From Planctellipticum variicoloris (lineage in GTDB: Bacteria > Planctomycetota > Planctomycetia > Planctomycetales > Planctomycetaceae): DNA of 64,000 nt. The DNA lies in NCBI RefSeq assembly GCF_030622045.1, contig NZ_CP130886.1, positions 5,774,001 to 5,838,000 on the forward strand. Direction: 5' to 3'. Numbering within the stretch: the first letter of the stretch is position 1; every line of letters begins with the position of its first letter. Below are positions 8,259 to 17,236 of this stretch, in pieces. The translations under genes and the position numbers were made by a program. The notes beneath the pieces were generated by a model. The model had not been told where the DNA came from. It saw only the letters and a list, made by a program, of their open reading frames with translations, and ran no database searches.

Positions 8259-9545
8259 ATGTCGCAAGCGTTGCCCGGGTCCCCCTCGTCGCCGGACGAC
8301 ATTCCCGAGATTGAGTTTCGCGCGGCGGACGACGATCTGCTCGACGAGCCGCCGGCCATTGCCGTCGAAGACCTGCAGTCCGCCCTGCCGATCGCTGAAG
8401 TCCCGGCCCGCCCTGATCAATGGCTGCTGCTGGGAGCCGGACACGCTCACCTGCAGATCGTGCGGTGGTGGGGTCGGCGACCGATTCCCGGCGTGCAACT
8501 GGTCCTGGTTTCGGCATTCGACCGGGCGACTTACAGCGGAATGCTCCCCGGCGTCCTGTCCGGTCAGTTTCCTCCCGACGCTCTGCAGATCGACCTGCCG
8601 GCGCTCTGCGCGAAGCAGGGCGTCTCGCTGATTGTCGATCGGGCCGTGGCGCTCGATTCAAAACAGCGGATCGTCCGGCTGGCCCATCACCCGGAGCTGC
8701 ACTTCGATCTGGCCTCGATCAACATCGGCAGCGTTCCCGCCGACGAACGTCTCTGGCAGACGCATCGGACGCTGGTCAGCGTCAAGCCGTTGCCGACATT
8801 CCTGCAGCGGTTCGACGCGCGGCTGCAGGAACTGCTGTCGCAATATCGCATGGCGCCGGGGCCGGAGCTGCTGCAGATCGCCATCGTCGGCGGCGGCGCT
8901 GCGGGAGTTGAACTGGCTCTCTGCCTGTCGGAACGGATTCGCAAGGAGTCGCTCCCGATTCAACTCCGGATCGTCGATCGCGGATCCGACATCCTGTCGG
9001 GCTATGCTCCGCGAACGGTGCGCAAGGCGAGAGAGCTGCTGTTCCGCCGGGGAATTGCGATCCGGTCCCGATCGCATGTGGTGGCGTGCGACGAGGATCT
9101 CGCGCCGGAGCTGGTTCTGGAGGAAGGGGGCCGGGTGCGCGTCGATCTGGTCCTCTGGGCCGCGGGGGCCGCCCCGCCGACCGCTCTCAAGAACTACGAC
9201 CTTCCCCGGTCCGACCGGGGCTTTCTGTCGATTCGCCCGACGCTCCAGACGACCGGGGACGACCCGGTGTTTGTTGTGGGGGACGCGGCGGACTGGCCGG
9301 GGCGCCCGCTGCCCAAGGCCGGCGTCTATGCGGTTCGCCAGGCCAGCGTGTTGTGGGAGAACCTGCGGCGCTGGCAGTCGGGCGAGGAGCTGATCGAATA
9401 CCGGCCGCAGCAGAAGTTCCTGGCGCTGCTCAATTGCGGCGACGGCACCGCACTCATGGAGTGGAACGGCTGGACCTTCCACAGTCGCTGGGCCTGGCGG
9501 CTCAAACGCTGGATCGACCTGGAATTCGTCCGCCAGTTCCGCTGA
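8259..9545 (+). CDS. FAD-dependent NAD(P)H oxidoreductase, SelD-associated (TIGR03169-like) type
   Basis: A 428-residue flavoprotein of the Ndh-like pyridine nucleotide-disulfide oxidoreductase superfamily. After about 50 residues of acidic N-terminal extension comes an FAD-binding start (WLLLGAGHAHLQIVRWW). SGMLPGVLSG and the second dinucleotide site IAIVGGGAAGVELAL (residues about 206-220) follow. A late VFVVGDAADW segment binds FAD. The GAGHAHLQ and YSGMLPG signatures match the family often fused to, or next to, selenophosphate synthetase SelD. No selD lies in this window, so any selenium link is only family inference. It follows pyrE by 56 bp. The physiological substrate is unknown; NADH:quinone-type chemistry is plausible. 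Confidence 0.82.
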   Translation: MSQALPGSPSSPDDIPEIEFRAADDDLLDEPPAIAVEDLQSALPIAEVPARPDQWLLLGAGHAHLQIVRWWGRRPIPGVQLVLVSAFDRATYSGMLPGVLSGQFPPDALQIDLPALCAKQGVSLIVDRAVALDSKQRIVRLAHHPELHFDLASINIGSVPADERLWQTHRTLVSVKPLPTFLQRFDARLQELLSQYRMAPGPELLQIAIVGGGAAGVELALCLSERIRKESLPIQLRIVDRGSDILSGYAPRTVRKARELLFRRGIAIRSRSHVVACDEDLAPELVLEEGGRVRVDLVLWAAGAAPPTALKNYDLPRSDRGFLSIRPTLQTTGDDPVFVVGDAADWPGRPLPKAGVYAVRQASVLWENLRRWQSGEELIEYRPQQKFLALLNCGDGTALMEWNGWTFHSRWAWRLKRWIDLEFVRQFR

Positions 9546-9647
9546 GTCGTTGAAGCCCCCACAGGTGCGTCGAGTCGTCGCCACGGGAAGAACGCGACGC
9601 AGTCGATGACATCCAGCCGTGTCACCCGCGAAGACTGAGAACAACGA

Positions 9648-11633
9648 CTACTGCTTGGGTTTCGTGGCGGCTCGCAGGGCTTTCAGGCCGGTGGCGAGCT
9701 CGTCGGGCGTTAAGGACCCGGATTTGTCGGCATCGAGCTGGTCGAAGAAAACGCGCTGGCGTTCCGGGAGCTCTTCGCGTTCGATCAGGCCGTTGTCGTT
9801 GCGGTCGAGTCGGGCCAGGAGCTCTTTGGCGATGTCTGCCGGATTCCCGTTCCGAACGCGTTGAGCGAGCTGGCCGAGTTCGACGGTGGACGATTGCGAC
9901 CGCGGGATGGCGACGTCGAAGTAGCCGAGGAGCATTTCTTCCCAGGATTGATCGCCCCACGTGACCGTTGCCGACGGGTCGGGATTGGCCAGGTTGTTCG
10001 GCGAGTTGTCGAATGCGGCGAACCCCTGAATCTTCGCTCCCTTGGGGATGACCAGCTCGTCGGCGAGGGCGTAGGCCGTCTGCCAGTTGAAGTCATAGTG
10101 GGGGACGTCGAGCAGCGTTTCCTTGCGGCCGTCCGGCAGCGTCATCTCGTAGCGGAAGGACTTGCCGCGCAGGTGCATGTGGGGCGAGAGGGAGAGGAGC
10201 CGGAGGTCGGTCGGAGCGGTGATCACATTGCTGGGGAACTGCTGATTGTCCTCCTGCGGCTTGATGGTGAAGCGCGTGTTGACGACGCTGACCGTGGTGA
10301 CTTCCTGAGTGACTTTGGCGGGATCGGCGAAGATCAGGCCGATCTTTGTGATGTCTTCCTGGGCGGTCCCGTTGGGGGTGTAATGCATCTGGAAGACCAG
10401 CTTGGCGCCGGCGGGAACCCGTTTCGCCATGCCCTCGGGATAGGGTTTCTGGCGGAGCCCGGGGACGTAGGCGCCGAGGAAGCCGCGTTCGCCGTTGAAG
10501 CGTTCGCCGGCCCCGGCGGCGAAGACGATCGTGTGGTGGACGACAGCCCGGTTGCCGGGGACGATCTCCATCGCCTGGATCCATTTCTCCTCGGTAAAGC
10601 CGGTTTCAACGGTGAAGTGCTGATAGCGAACTTCTCCTTCGGCAGGGACCTTGAAGGCGGTCTCGGCCATAGGGATGACCAGATCCGGCTCGCGAGTGAG
10701 CTGCCAGCCTGCGGTGTACGTCTTTGGAGCGGGCAATTGCTTCCGATCCCCTTCGGGAGCGCCGGCGTCGACCCAGTCGCGGAGAAGTTGCAGTTCCTCC
10801 GGCGCGAGGACGCGTGCGTTGGCAAACTTGCCGTGGTCGGGCGAGGCGTGCCAGGGGGGCATGCGACGCTGTTCGGTGACTTCGAGGATCATGTCGGCCC
10901 AGCCGGCGACTTCGTCGTAGTCGGTCAGGCTGAACGGGCCGATTTCGTTCGGACGGTGGCAGTCGACGCAGTGGGCCTGCAGCAGGCGGGAAATCTGGTT
11001 GCTGTAGGTCACGGTTGCGTCGGTCTGGGGCTGACGGACTTTGCCGATCAGGCAACCGACCGCTTCGGTTTCGGCGACGGAGACCGGCTGGCCGGCGAGA
11101 ACTTCGCGAACGGCTTCCAGCAGGTCGGATCGCGTCGGTTCGGTTCGCTGACGACCGCCCACGGCATACTGATCGTCGATGCGGCCGTGGTAACGGACCA
11201 CCCGGTCGTGATCGAGGACGAAGGCTTCCGGCGTCCGGCGGGCGCCGAGCTGATCGGCGACCTTGTTCTGCAGGTCTTTCAGCACCGGAACCGTGAGGCC
11301 GAGCTTACGAACCTGAGCGCCGATCTCAGTCAGATTGTCCTGTTGATTGGCGTCGAGGGCGATGACCGCCACCCCCTGGTCGGCCAGTTCGGTCGACAGC
11401 TTCTGCAGCCGGGCAGCGTAGAGCTGCACCAGCGGGCATTCCGTCCCCGTGAAGACGACGACCAGGACGGGCTTGTCGGCGAAGTCCTGCAGCGTCCATT
11501 CGCGTCCGCGATGATCCTTGAGGGCCAGCTCGGACAGCTTTCGCCCCAAAACCGGGGACTGGTCGGCGGCGGTTCCCGCGGAGACCAGCGACAACAGAGC
11601 GCAGACGGTCCAGAATATTCGCAAGCGAGACAT
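9648..11633 (-). CDS. Redoxin / c-type heme / copper monooxygenase-like / EF-hand fusion protein
   Basis: A 661-residue exported protein. The start at 11633 gives a clear signal peptide (MSRLRIFWTVCALLSLVSAG); the 20 codons upstream do not. In order: a redoxin (AhpC/TSA) domain at about 26-185 with a single cysteine in GTECPLV instead of a CxxC pair; a heme c site CVDCH at 222-226, with PPWH about 45 residues later; a domain like the copper type II ascorbate-dependent monooxygenases, with VVHHTIVF, MHYTPNG and SPHMHLRGK; and two C-terminal EF-hands (DRNDNGLIEREE and DADKSGSLTPDE). Such fusions are frequent in planctomycetes. The domains suggest a periplasmic copper/heme oxidoreductase that binds calcium. 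Its substrate is unknown. Confidence 0.85.
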   Translation of the reverse strand: MSRLRIFWTVCALLSLVSAGTAADQSPVLGRKLSELALKDHRGREWTLQDFADKPVLVVVFTGTECPLVQLYAARLQKLSTELADQGVAVIALDANQQDNLTEIGAQVRKLGLTVPVLKDLQNKVADQLGARRTPEAFVLDHDRVVRYHGRIDDQYAVGGRQRTEPTRSDLLEAVREVLAGQPVSVAETEAVGCLIGKVRQPQTDATVTYSNQISRLLQAHCVDCHRPNEIGPFSLTDYDEVAGWADMILEVTEQRRMPPWHASPDHGKFANARVLAPEELQLLRDWVDAGAPEGDRKQLPAPKTYTAGWQLTREPDLVIPMAETAFKVPAEGEVRYQHFTVETGFTEEKWIQAMEIVPGNRAVVHHTIVFAAGAGERFNGERGFLGAYVPGLRQKPYPEGMAKRVPAGAKLVFQMHYTPNGTAQEDITKIGLIFADPAKVTQEVTTVSVVNTRFTIKPQEDNQQFPSNVITAPTDLRLLSLSPHMHLRGKSFRYEMTLPDGRKETLLDVPHYDFNWQTAYALADELVIPKGAKIQGFAAFDNSPNNLANPDPSATVTWGDQSWEEMLLGYFDVAIPRSQSSTVELGQLAQRVRNGNPADIAKELLARLDRNDNGLIEREELPERQRVFFDQLDADKSGSLTPDELATGLKALRAATKPKQ

Positions 11634-11916
11634 CCGGGCGATCCTCGTGGAACTGAAATCGTGGGGGCTGGGCGCACGCGCGCCGTCGTCCATTTCCTAC
11701 CCGCGATCGAAGGTCGCGGTTTCAGGATGTCGCCGAATGATACAGGGAGTTCTCCCGGCGACCAGATGAATACTGCGAGAAGAATCCGGTGCGTCGATTC
11801 GCGGCACGCAGACGCGAATAGCAATCGACACAAGACGCGTTCAATAAACGCGTTACGTCCTCACTCGACTTCGAATGCTGTCCCGGAATGCAGGGGCTGC
11901 GGGAAGTTCAGGCGTG
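11634..11916. other. Intergenic region with short inverted repeat
   Basis: No gene is seen in these 283 bp. An ACGCGTT / AACGCGT inverted repeat with a 5-base loop lies at about 11836-11854. It could be a weak hairpin after the minus-strand yidD gene, but it lacks a T-run. The promoter of the redoxin fusion gene probably lies here. Confidence 0.3.
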
Positions 11917-12153
11917 TCACGGGGGATCGTAGCCTCCCGGGTGGTAAGGGTGGCAACGACAGATGCGTCGCACCCCTTTCCAGCTACCGCGGATGGCGCC
12001 GTATTTCTGGACGGCCTCGATCATGTACTGGCTGCAGCTCGGCGTAAATCGGCAGTTGGCGCCGAGCATGGGGCCGATGAAGAGCTGATAGAACCGGACC
12101 ACGCCGATAATCGCCCGGCCCGGCAGGCGGATGACCCAGCGCAGTGCGTTCAC
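11917..12153 (-). CDS. yidD: Membrane protein insertion efficiency factor YidD
   Basis: A 78-residue protein with the whole YidD signature: an amphipathic N-terminus, then [17 protein letters not shown] and [19 protein letters not shown]. It is thought to help YidC and Sec insert membrane proteins at the inner leaflet. It starts with GTG at 12153, overlapping the rnpA stop as GTGA, so translation is likely coupled. The rnpA-yidD order is the classic one, though yidC and rpmH are not adjacent here. Confidence 0.96.
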   Translation of the reverse strand: MNALRWVIRLPGRAIIGVVRFYQLFIGPMLGANCRFTPSCSQYMIEAVQKYGAIRGSWKGVRRICRCHPYHPGGYDPP

Positions 12154-12539
12154 GACGGAGCCCCTTCCGCGGGAGGAGCTTCGGCGGCTTCCAGCCGGCG
12201 AAGGAGCTTCCGGCAGAGCCGGGTGAGCGACTCGATGTACGCTGGCAGGGAGGCCCGGTCCTTCGCCAAAGGAATGGCCACCAGATCAAGTCCGGCCGGC
12301 AGACGTTCGCTGGACAGGCGAAAGGCTTCCCTGAGCAGCCGCTTGAGCCGGTTGCGGACGACTGCGTTGCCGTGCTTCCGGGAGACGCTGAGGCCGATCC
12401 GGGTTTCCGCTTGGGGACTGCGATCGATGAAGACGAGGAGCACGCCATCGGCCGCTTTGCATTTGCGGTCATAGACGCGACGGAAGTCGGCTCCGCGGCG
12501 CAGGTGGGCGGTCGGCGGAAATGGGAAGCGGATGGTCAC
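12150..12539 (-). CDS. rnpA: Ribonuclease P protein component
   Basis: A 129-residue basic protein that binds the catalytic RNase P RNA and helps process the 5' ends of tRNA precursors. The key motif [13 protein letters not shown] is present near residues 70-82, with [17 protein letters not shown] before it. The start is GTG at 12539. rpmH, the usual upstream partner, is missing. Instead a gene for a small membrane protein ends 2 bp upstream and is probably co-transcribed. It overlaps yidD by four bases. Confidence 0.95.
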   Translation of the reverse strand: MTIRFPFPPTAHLRRGADFRRVYDRKCKAADGVLLVFIDRSPQAETRIGLSVSRKHGNAVVRNRLKRLLREAFRLSSERLPAGLDLVAIPLAKDRASLPAYIESLTRLCRKLLRRLEAAEAPPAEGAPS

Positions 12540-12540
12540 T

Positions 12541-12945
12541 TCAGGTCCCCGTCGGTCCGGAGTCGGGCGGCAAATGGTCGCTCCGTTCGGGGAGCGATGG
12601 GCGGACAGGGGGCTTTTCGGGCTTCAGGAACCAGAATTCGTTCTTGAGCGGTTTCGGTCCGGGCGAGTTTCGCAGGATTCGGCGAAGACGCTTGCCCCAG
12701 ATCAGGATGGCCGCCAGCCCGGCGACGCCCAGCACGACAATGCCCGCGACCGCCGAGAGGGCCGCCTGGGCTTTACGTCGTTTCTCCTTTTCCTCCGGGC
12801 TCAGGACCTCAGGAACGGGGGAGGCGACCGTCTCGGCGGAGACGGAATCGGCAGTCGATGCCGGCGCGGCGTCCTGCCCGAAGGAGATGGTTGTCGCACC
12901 AAACAGCAGAATTAGCGGCAGCAGGCCGCGCAGGGAGACTGGCAT
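12541..12945 (-). CDS. Small exported single-span membrane protein
   Basis: A 134-residue protein of unknown function. The ATG at 12945 (MPVSLRGLLPLILLFG) begins a signal peptide with a likely cleavage after FG. An Ala/Ser/Val-rich linker follows, then a charged segment (SPEEKEKRRK) and a membrane span (SAVAGIVVLGVAGLAAILIWG). A basic patch (KRLRRILRN) and a Pro-rich tail come last. This gives a periplasmic N-terminus and a cytosolic basic C-terminus. It sits between a J protein and rnpA and is probably in their operon. I found no known family. Confidence 0.7.
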   Translation of the reverse strand: MPVSLRGLLPLILLFGATTISFGQDAAPASTADSVSAETVASPVPEVLSPEEKEKRRKAQAALSAVAGIVVLGVAGLAAILIWGKRLRRILRNSPGPKPLKNEFWFLKPEKPPVRPSLPERSDHLPPDSGPTGT

Positions 12946-13013
12946 GCATTCTTCCTGAAACAAAGGGAACAGAGGTGAGAATGCCCGCCAGACAGGAATT
13001 TGTGAATGCGACT

Positions 13014-13949
13014 CTACCACAACCCGGCGCGGGGTGAGGGGTCGAGCGGCTGCAGCGATTCGTAGAGTGTTTTCTGCTCGGGACTCAGCTCTTTGGGAAC
13101 GGCGATTTTCACGACGACGAACTGGTCGCCGGTCTGATGCGACTGGGGATCGACGATGCCCTTGCCCCGCAGCCGGAGTTTCATTCCGCTGGAAGTGCCG
13201 GGCGGAACCGTCAGGGTGACTTTGCCTTCGGTCAACGTCGGGACTTCGACCTTCGTTCCGAGCGCGGCCTCGGCAGGCGTCAGGGGGACATCCAGCAACA
13301 GGTTATTCCCTTCCCGGCGGAACCAGGCGTGCGGCTGAATCTGGATTGTCAGCAGCAGGTCACCCGGCGGGCCGCCGCGGAAGGAGGGTTCTCCCTGACC
13401 GGCGAGCCGCATCACTCCGCCATCGGCGATTCCGGCCGGGATTTTGACGCCGAGCGTTTCGATCTTTCCGCCGCGATCGAGCCGGATGTCCTGCGATCCG
13501 CCGCGGGCGGCGATTTCGAACGGGACTTTCAGCGTTGCGCGGATGTCCTCGCCTTTTGGAGGGGCTCGACGGGCGCCGCGCGGCCCCCCCCGGCCGCCGC
13601 CGAACATGTCTCCCAGATCGACGCCGCCGAAGAGTTCCTGAAAGTCAAAGCCGCCGGCGCCGGGTCCCGGACCGCCGCCGGGCCAGGGCTGTCCGTGAGG
13701 GGCGCCGCCTCCCATCTTGTCCATCTGGGCGAAGTTCGGTCCGAAGCGGTCGTACTTTTTGCGTTTTTCCTCGTCGCCGAGGACGTCGTGAGCTTCCTGG
13801 ATTTCCTGGAAGCGCTTCGCCGCCTCCGGATCGTCCTTTTTGGCATCGGGATGGTAGGTCCGCGAGAGCTTGCGATAGGCCTTGCGGATTTCGTCGGCGG
13901 TGGCGCTCTTCGTCAGACCGAGCACCTCATAGTAGTCGGACGAGGCCAT
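13014..13949 (-). CDS. CbpA-like J-domain co-chaperone
   Basis: A 311-residue DnaJ-class protein. The J domain is at 1-70 with an intact HPD motif (YHPDAKKDDPEA) that stimulates Hsp70 ATPase. A Gly-rich linker (about 75-130) is next. Two beta-sandwich substrate-binding domains follow (LKVPFEIAARGG to the end). There is no CxxCxGxG zinc finger, so this is CbpA-like rather than true DnaJ. It is the first gene of a minus-strand run with the small membrane protein, rnpA and yidD. No CIRCE operator was seen upstream. Confidence 0.92.
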   Translation of the reverse strand: MASSDYYEVLGLTKSATADEIRKAYRKLSRTYHPDAKKDDPEAAKRFQEIQEAHDVLGDEEKRKKYDRFGPNFAQMDKMGGGAPHGQPWPGGGPGPGAGGFDFQELFGGVDLGDMFGGGRGGPRGARRAPPKGEDIRATLKVPFEIAARGGSQDIRLDRGGKIETLGVKIPAGIADGGVMRLAGQGEPSFRGGPPGDLLLTIQIQPHAWFRREGNNLLLDVPLTPAEAALGTKVEVPTLTEGKVTLTVPPGTSSGMKLRLRGKGIVDPQSHQTGDQFVVVKIAVPKELSPEQKTLYESLQPLDPSPRAGLW

Positions 13950-14227
13950 GCGGCAGTCTCAAATCTGAGGGTGGGAATCAGCGGGCAGTGGTCGGGAAGG
14001 GAAACGCAGGCCCGACCGGCCGGTTCGCCCGGCGGCTGCGTCACACGATTTTAGGACCGTTCCGGAATGCGGACAAGCAGCTCCCGAACTCCACGGGAGA
14101 CCTTTCGGACGACTCCGATGAACTTTCTGCGAATCCCCTCGGCGAACCTTCCACCCTGCCAGGAATCCCGGCACAATTCAGACTTCCGGCACAGATCAAC
14201 CAATCCTGATTCGACGGAGCGGCCCCG

Positions 14228-16789
14228 ATGTCCCTCTCCCCCCGTTCTCGCACGGCAATTGTGGGCGTACTGACGGCGTCAGCTCTGACGCTGACGGTTG
14301 GATTTGGCACGTGGCAACCGGGGGCGGGTACTGTCCAAGTGGGACGCCTGACCGAAGCGAACTGGGAAGATCTGGTTCCGGAAGGGAAAGAGGTCGACGC
14401 GATCTACGGCGATTACGTGCTGCAGAATCGCCATCTGACGGCAGTTGTCGCCGACCCGGTGGCGACGCGGAACGCGAACATGACCACCCGCGACGTGGCC
14501 GGGGCGCTGATCGATCTGGCGGTGCGCGGCTCGGACGGCGATCAGCTCGGGGCGTTCTGGCCCGGTCGGAAGGTGTTTCCGTATCGCAAGGCAACAGTGG
14601 TGAGCGACGGCCCGGAATCGGCCTCGGTCGAAGTCGTCGCCGAGGGGGCGGAGGGCCGCCCAACAGTCGCGACGACCTATTCGCTCGGGGCCCAGGACGC
14701 GTTTCTGACGGTGAGATCGACCTACTCGAACTCGACCGAGAAGCCGCTGGAGGTGGCGCTCGAGGACGACTTTCGCGCGGACGGCCAGAAGGAAGACATG
14801 GTCCGGTCCCCCAACGGAACCGCGGACCGGTTCTGGCTGCACGACCGCTACTGGGGCCAGGCGTACGGACTCGACGCCCCGGAACACAAGCTGCAGCTCA
14901 ACAGCGACGCGCGGATCACGAAGATCGCCTACGAAGCGGCTGATGGTCAAACGAAGGTCACGCTCGCTCCCGGCAAGTCCTGCACGCTGGTCCGCAGGGT
15001 CTATCCGGGACGCAATACGCTCGACGTGCAGGCCGTCTTCGCGGCGACGACGGCGAAGGCCGTGCATCCGTTTGGCTTCAGTATTCGCGACGGACTCGGA
15101 CGTCCCGTCGCGAAAGCGCTGATTGAGCTTCGCCAGGGAGACTCGGTCTATGGCTGGGCGAAAAGTAATCATCAGGGGACGATTTCGACGGTCATGCCGG
15201 CGGGCAGCTATACGGCGACGATTTCCGCGTTCGGCCGAGTTCTGTGGGACAACCGGCCTCTCCAATTGGATTCGCGAAAGGAGCTCACGGTCATCGAACT
15301 GGCCGACTTTCAACCGGGTGAGATCCAGGCGGCGATCACGGACGCCGAGGGACAGGCGATTCCCTGCAAGGTCGAACTGCAGCCGCTCGACGAGAACGCG
15401 GTGCTCGACTTCGGACCGGTGACGGCGGAGTTCGCGTTGAAGAATCTCTGCTATACCGCCAACGGGAAATTCCAGCAGGCGGTGCCGGCCGGTCGCTACC
15501 GGGCGATCATCAGCCGCGGTCCGGAGTACGACGCGGTCTTCACGGAGCTGACGGTTCCGCCCGGCAAGGCGGTGCCGTTGACGGCGAAGCTCGTCCGGAG
15601 TGTGGCGACGCCGGGTTGGGTCAGCAGCGACTTCCACAGCCACTCCAGCCCCTCGGGGGACAACACCGGCAGCCAGCTCGGTCGGGTGCTGAACCTCGTG
15701 TGCGAGCATATCGAGTTCGCTCCCTGTACGGAGCACAACCGCATCAGCACGTATCAGCCGCACATCGCCCGGCTCGGCATCCAGCCGTTCCTGGCCAGCG
15801 TGGAAGGGATGGAGCTGACCGGTTCGCCGCTGCCTCTCAATCACCAGAACGCCTTCCCGCTGATCCGGAACCCACGGATGCAGGACGGGGGCGGGCCGAC
15901 CACGGAAACGGATATCGAGAAGCAGCTCGAAAAACTCGCCCTATGGGACAACCGGAGCGAGAAGCTGGTGCAGCAGAACCATCCCGATCTGGGGTGGCTG
16001 GTCTACGACCGGGATGGCGACGGCAAACCCGACGCCGACGGTCCCCGGACCTTCCCCTTCACCGACGTCGTCGAAATTCATCCGATTCAGAACGCTTTGA
16101 CGCTCGACGAGACGATGCGCGGCGAGGGGGAAAAGACCTTTCACAACACCATCTTCCGCTGGCTGCAGATGCTGAATCAGGGATATCGGATCTATGGTGT
16201 GGTGAATACCGACGCCCACTACAACGACCACGGTTCGGGGTGGCTGCGGAACTGGATTCAGTCGTCGACCGATGATCCAGCGGCGATCAAGGCGATGGAG
16301 ATGGTGAAGGCCGCCGAGCAGGGGCGGCTGGTCATGTCAAACGGTCCGTACCTGGAAGCGACCGCGACCGCCGGGGGGAAGACAGTTGTCTCCGGGCAGG
16401 ATCTGACAGCCGCGGACGGCAAGATCCGGCTGCACATTCGCGTGCAGACTCCGAACTGGCACGACGTGGATCGGGTGTTTGTGCTGGTCAACGGCCGGCG
16501 GATTCCCGAAGCGACGTTCACACGCGCCGAGCGGCCGGATGTCTTCCGCAGTGGCGCGCTGAAATTCGATCAGACCGTCGACCTGGCGCTGAAGGGGGAC
16601 GCCCACGTGATCGTCGTCACCGGCCATAAGGACGGGCAGCTCGGCCCGGTGCTGGGACCCGGCGAAGGGAAGACGCCTCCTGCGGCCATGACGAATCCGA
16701 TCTTTGTGGACGTCGACGGGGGCGGCTTCAAGCCGAACGGCGACACGCTGGACCTGCCGCTGCCGGTGAAGTTTGTGGCGAAGAAGTAG
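14228..16789 (+). CDS. CehA/McbA-family metallohydrolase (PHP domain), exported
   Basis: An 853-residue protein with a signal-like N-terminus (TAIVGVLTASALTLTVGFG). The first 270 residues are a beta-rich domain; carboxypeptidase-regulatory-like modules follow (for example FSIRDGLGRPVAKALIELRQG). From about residue 460 comes a PHP-type metal site: SSDFHSHSSPSGDN, then CTEHNRIS, and near residue 660 NTDAHYNDHGSG. CehA/McbA enzymes hydrolyse esters or carbamates with bound metal. Planctomycete members are large secreted versions whose natural substrate is unknown. It is a single gene, with no obvious operon partner. Confidence 0.85.
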   Translation: MSLSPRSRTAIVGVLTASALTLTVGFGTWQPGAGTVQVGRLTEANWEDLVPEGKEVDAIYGDYVLQNRHLTAVVADPVATRNANMTTRDVAGALIDLAVRGSDGDQLGAFWPGRKVFPYRKATVVSDGPESASVEVVAEGAEGRPTVATTYSLGAQDAFLTVRSTYSNSTEKPLEVALEDDFRADGQKEDMVRSPNGTADRFWLHDRYWGQAYGLDAPEHKLQLNSDARITKIAYEAADGQTKVTLAPGKSCTLVRRVYPGRNTLDVQAVFAATTAKAVHPFGFSIRDGLGRPVAKALIELRQGDSVYGWAKSNHQGTISTVMPAGSYTATISAFGRVLWDNRPLQLDSRKELTVIELADFQPGEIQAAITDAEGQAIPCKVELQPLDENAVLDFGPVTAEFALKNLCYTANGKFQQAVPAGRYRAIISRGPEYDAVFTELTVPPGKAVPLTAKLVRSVATPGWVSSDFHSHSSPSGDNTGSQLGRVLNLVCEHIEFAPCTEHNRISTYQPHIARLGIQPFLASVEGMELTGSPLPLNHQNAFPLIRNPRMQDGGGPTTETDIEKQLEKLALWDNRSEKLVQQNHPDLGWLVYDRDGDGKPDADGPRTFPFTDVVEIHPIQNALTLDETMRGEGEKTFHNTIFRWLQMLNQGYRIYGVVNTDAHYNDHGSGWLRNWIQSSTDDPAAIKAMEMVKAAEQGRLVMSNGPYLEATATAGGKTVVSGQDLTAADGKIRLHIRVQTPNWHDVDRVFVLVNGRRIPEATFTRAERPDVFRSGALKFDQTVDLALKGDAHVIVVTGHKDGQLGPVLGPGEGKTPPAAMTNPIFVDVDGGGFKPNGDTLDLPLPVKFVAKK

Positions 16790-16830
16790 AGCGCGCCTGG
16801 CCGCATTTCGCAATTCCGCCGCTCAGATCG

Positions 16831-17104
16831 ATCGACGAGGAGGCCCAGCGGAAAAACGCACAGGCCCCGTTCGCCCCGTCGAAAGGAGGCGCGCCGACGA
16901 TCGCCCGGTGGCGGGAACGGATGGGGACGGCCGCCGGCCAGGCGATCTAACGGTTGCGATCGAGCCTGACGGAGTCCCCCAATGCGGGGGCTGCGGCAGT
17001 TCGTCGTCCGGGGCCTGGCGAAGGTGCAAGCGGCGATGCAGTGGCAGGTGCTGGCGTTCAACTTCACGCGTCTGCAGTCGCTCGGCTGGCTGGCCCGGCT
17101 GTGA
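16831..17104 (+). pseudogene. Transposase C-terminal remnant (IS1182/IS5-like DDE type)
   Basis: A decayed reading frame carries recognisable transposase end motifs. One frame gives FAPSKGGAPTIARWRERMGT followed by AAGQAI and a stop (16948-16950). Another frame, starting at 16982, gives MRGLRQFVVRGLAKVQAAMQ and ends at 17104. In intact relatives these two blocks are joined by an IYRQR-type stretch carrying the catalytic Glu. Here that part is frameshifted and broken. The rest of the transposase is absent, and the remnant directly follows the cehA-like gene. The family call is from memory of the motifs and is approximate. Confidence 0.65.
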
Positions 17105-17236
17105 CCGGGGGAAGGGAGACTGGCCAAGGGGCCTGACCGGACCCGCAAGAGACTGACGGAAGCCGCGGTCTCAGAGGCCACAGACCTCCGCGACAGCGGC
17201 GACGTCCCGACGCCGAGACTTCGCCCGGAGGGTCCG

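Noticed and set aside
8259-9545. Selenoprotein or SelD link
   Set aside because: No selD, selenocysteine insertion element or in-frame TGA was seen; the link is only family association.
9861-12047. A 728-codon open frame antisense to the redoxin fusion
   Set aside because: It crosses three real genes (redoxin fusion, yidD) and has no recognisable domain.
12541-13013. Hidden rpmH next to rnpA
   Set aside because: No L34-like basic short protein fits in any frame between the J gene and rnpA.
13950-14227. CIRCE or other heat-shock operator before the J protein gene
   Set aside because: No TTAGCACTC-N9-GAGTGCTAA-like repeat was found.
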